A stretch of DNA of 14,468 nt from Solobacterium sp. (lineage in GTDB: Bacteria; Bacillota_I; Bacilli_A; Erysipelotrichales; Erysipelotrichaceae). The translations under genes and the position numbers were made by a program. Below, one piece after another: positions 13,443 through 14,468 of the stretch. The stretch lies in the NCBI GenBank assembly GCA_017419465.1, contig JAFOLE010000300.1:1-14468 (forward strand), given 5' to 3'. Position 1 is the first letter of the stretch. Each line of letters begins with the position of its first letter. A model generated the notes under the pieces. It did no database searches. It was not told where the DNA came from and saw only the letters and a program-made list of their open reading frames with translations.

Positions 13443-14468
13443 CATTCTCTCTTTGCGGAGGTTTCAATCCGTTCCCTGATCTCGGGCAGAATATCATCCT
13501 TCGGCCCGAACAGATGGACATATCCGCGCAGGGACTCCGCCTTCGGCCGAAGACCGCGGGAGGTTTCACTGACAAAGATCTGTGCTTTATAGCGTCCGTT
13601 TTTTGCCTCCTGGATCAGGTTGGCACCGGATGCATTGCCATCAAAAGCGACTACCGTCGAAGGTCTGCGCTTGAAAATCTCATAGGCGAAACTCTTGTAT
13701 AATCCCATTCCGGTCGGTTCAATGGAAATCACCACATTTACCTGGCTTTCGATCAGCTTGTTTCGTTCATAGCCGCTGATCATCGTCGGAATAATCGCAA
13801 AGATGTCGAACCTTCCCCTGCACTGCCGGATCAGATAGCGTTCATAGCCGTTCAGCTTATCGCCGACCACGAAGAAGACCTTTGCCGGGTCCAGTTCTTC
13901 CACCATCCGATCGATCAGTTCCACACAGTCACTGCGGACTTTGGTGGAATGTATATCATTGTTGAAACTGCCGCCCGCTATGACAATCGGATATTTGTCT
14001 TCGGGCAGTGTCCGGATGCGTTTCTGAAGTTCCGTGGAGGAATCGTAGCGCACCGCAGCGCTGAGCAGCGGACCGGAAATCACGGAAGCGGCTTTGATCC
14101 GTTCCTGATAATAGCTGCTTACGGATTCTTTTCCGCAGGCATGCCGGAATGCCTCCTTCTTTTTCCGGAAGGCTTCCAAGCTGGAGGCGATGATCCGGTC
14201 TTCCGCCAGACGCATCTGCCGCATCTCATCAAAACTGAGATCCAGAAGCTTTTCAAGCGAAAGCTGTTCATCGACCGAGTCCGTGCCGTACAATGCACCG
14301 CCGTCTGTTCCCTGCACGCATGAGATCCCCGCCGCAAGGTATTCCTTCAGCGGATGCTTTTTCAGTGTATTGAGATTGTTCAGACGCACATTGGACGTGA
14401 TCTGAAATTCCAGAATGACATGATTGTCCAGAATATCCTTTAACAGTTTCTTTCCCTTTCTGCCGGAA
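13442..14468 (-). CDS. Adenosine-deaminase-like C-terminus fused to a Rossmann-like domain (5' truncated)
   Basis: The frame is open to the right edge, so 341 C-terminal residues are visible and the start is outside; the GTG at 14389 is internal. Visible residues 19-63 match the last conserved part of adenosine deaminases: LEFQITSNVRLNNL (SN motif), KKHPLKEYLAAGISCVQ (HP and a glycine turn), and GTDGGALYGTD (53-63). D55 fits the metal-binding aspartate, but the next residue, usually a substrate-binding aspartate, is glycine (G56). An amphipathic helical linker follows, then a second domain from about 160 to 303. It alternates strands and helices (PIVIAGGSFNND, AKVFFVVGDKLNGYERYL, FDIFAIIP, VVISIEPTGMGLYKSFAYEIF, STVVAFDGNASGANLI), recalling nucleotide-binding SLOG/LOG-type Rossmann folds. 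I cannot name it firmly. The N-terminal metal histidines and E-x-H motif are not visible. Confidence 0.72.
   Translation of the reverse strand, partial: SGRKGKKLLKDILDNHVILEFQITSNVRLNNLNTLKKHPLKEYLAAGISCVQGTDGGALYGTDSVDEQLSLEKLLDLSFDEMRQMRLAEDRIIASSLEAFRKKKEAFRHACGKESVSSYYQERIKAASVISGPLLSAAVRYDSSTELQKRIRTLPEDKYPIVIAGGSFNNDIHSTKVRSDCVELIDRMVEELDPAKVFFVVGDKLNGYERYLIRQCRGRFDIFAIIPTMISGYERNKLIESQVNVVISIEPTGMGLYKSFAYEIFKRRPSTVVAFDGNASGANLIQEAKNGRYKAQIFVSETSRGLRPKAESLRGYVHLFGPKDDILPEIRERIETSAKRE

Noticed and set aside
14389..14389. GTG at 14389 as the true start of the right-edge gene.
   Set aside because: The frame stays open upstream to the edge, and those residues (ILEFQITSN) belong to the adenosine-deaminase signature, so the GTG is an internal valine.

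Overview
The window looks like ordinary chromosome from a Gram-positive gut-type bacterium (Bacillota, with Erysipelotrichia or Clostridia as the likeliest classes). The reasons are AGGAGG-type ribosome sites on several genes, hairpin-plus-T-run terminators, a tRNA gene without an encoded CCA end, a MepA-type MATE exporter and balanced base composition. The class is an inference from style, not from a marker gene. I see no insertion sequence, integrase, phage gene or CRISPR array.

Layout, left to right. The 5' part of a tyrosine-phosphatase-like gene runs off the left edge on the minus strand. Divergent from it is a plus-strand operon of three genes: a MATE exporter, a ROK sugar kinase and a GH1 glycosidase. 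It ends at a strong hairpin terminator (3976-4010). This operon probably takes plant beta-glucosides through phosphorylation and hydrolysis, and the exporter may remove the released aglycone. The minus strand then carries a 1,084-residue membrane sensor-phosphatase (beta-propeller, Y_Y_Y, one membrane helix, SpoIIE-type PP2C). Its stop overlaps the start of an iron-sulfur flavoprotein gene by 20 bases, so signalling and a redox enzyme appear coupled.

Two small plus-strand genes follow: a membrane-anchored mini-protein and a DUF2500-like protein. Next, on the minus strand, is a Card1/Can2-like (DUF1887) gene with a CARF-like N-terminus and a PD-(D/E)XK-like nuclease C-terminus, but with no CRISPR locus in sight. 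A tRNA-Val(GAC) gene with its own promoter and terminator lies beyond it, then a metallo-beta-lactamase-fold hydrolase. A 60-residue tail-anchored protein with a textbook EF-hand loop is divergent from the hydrolase, across a promoter region that holds an operator-like inverted repeat.

The right part has a calcineurin-like phosphoesterase lipoprotein (minus), a TtcA-like PP-loop tRNA-thiolation enzyme (plus), and a truncated minus-strand gene running off the right edge. The visible part of that last gene joins the C-terminal end of an adenosine-deaminase-like domain to a Rossmann-like domain I cannot name with confidence.

The most interesting items are the adenosine-deaminase fusion, the orphan Card1-like nuclease, the propeller/SpoIIE sensor coupled to an Fe-S flavoprotein, the EF-hand mini-protein, and a recurring start architecture in which several genes lack a ribosome site and have a -10-like hexamer 7-8 bases before the ATG.
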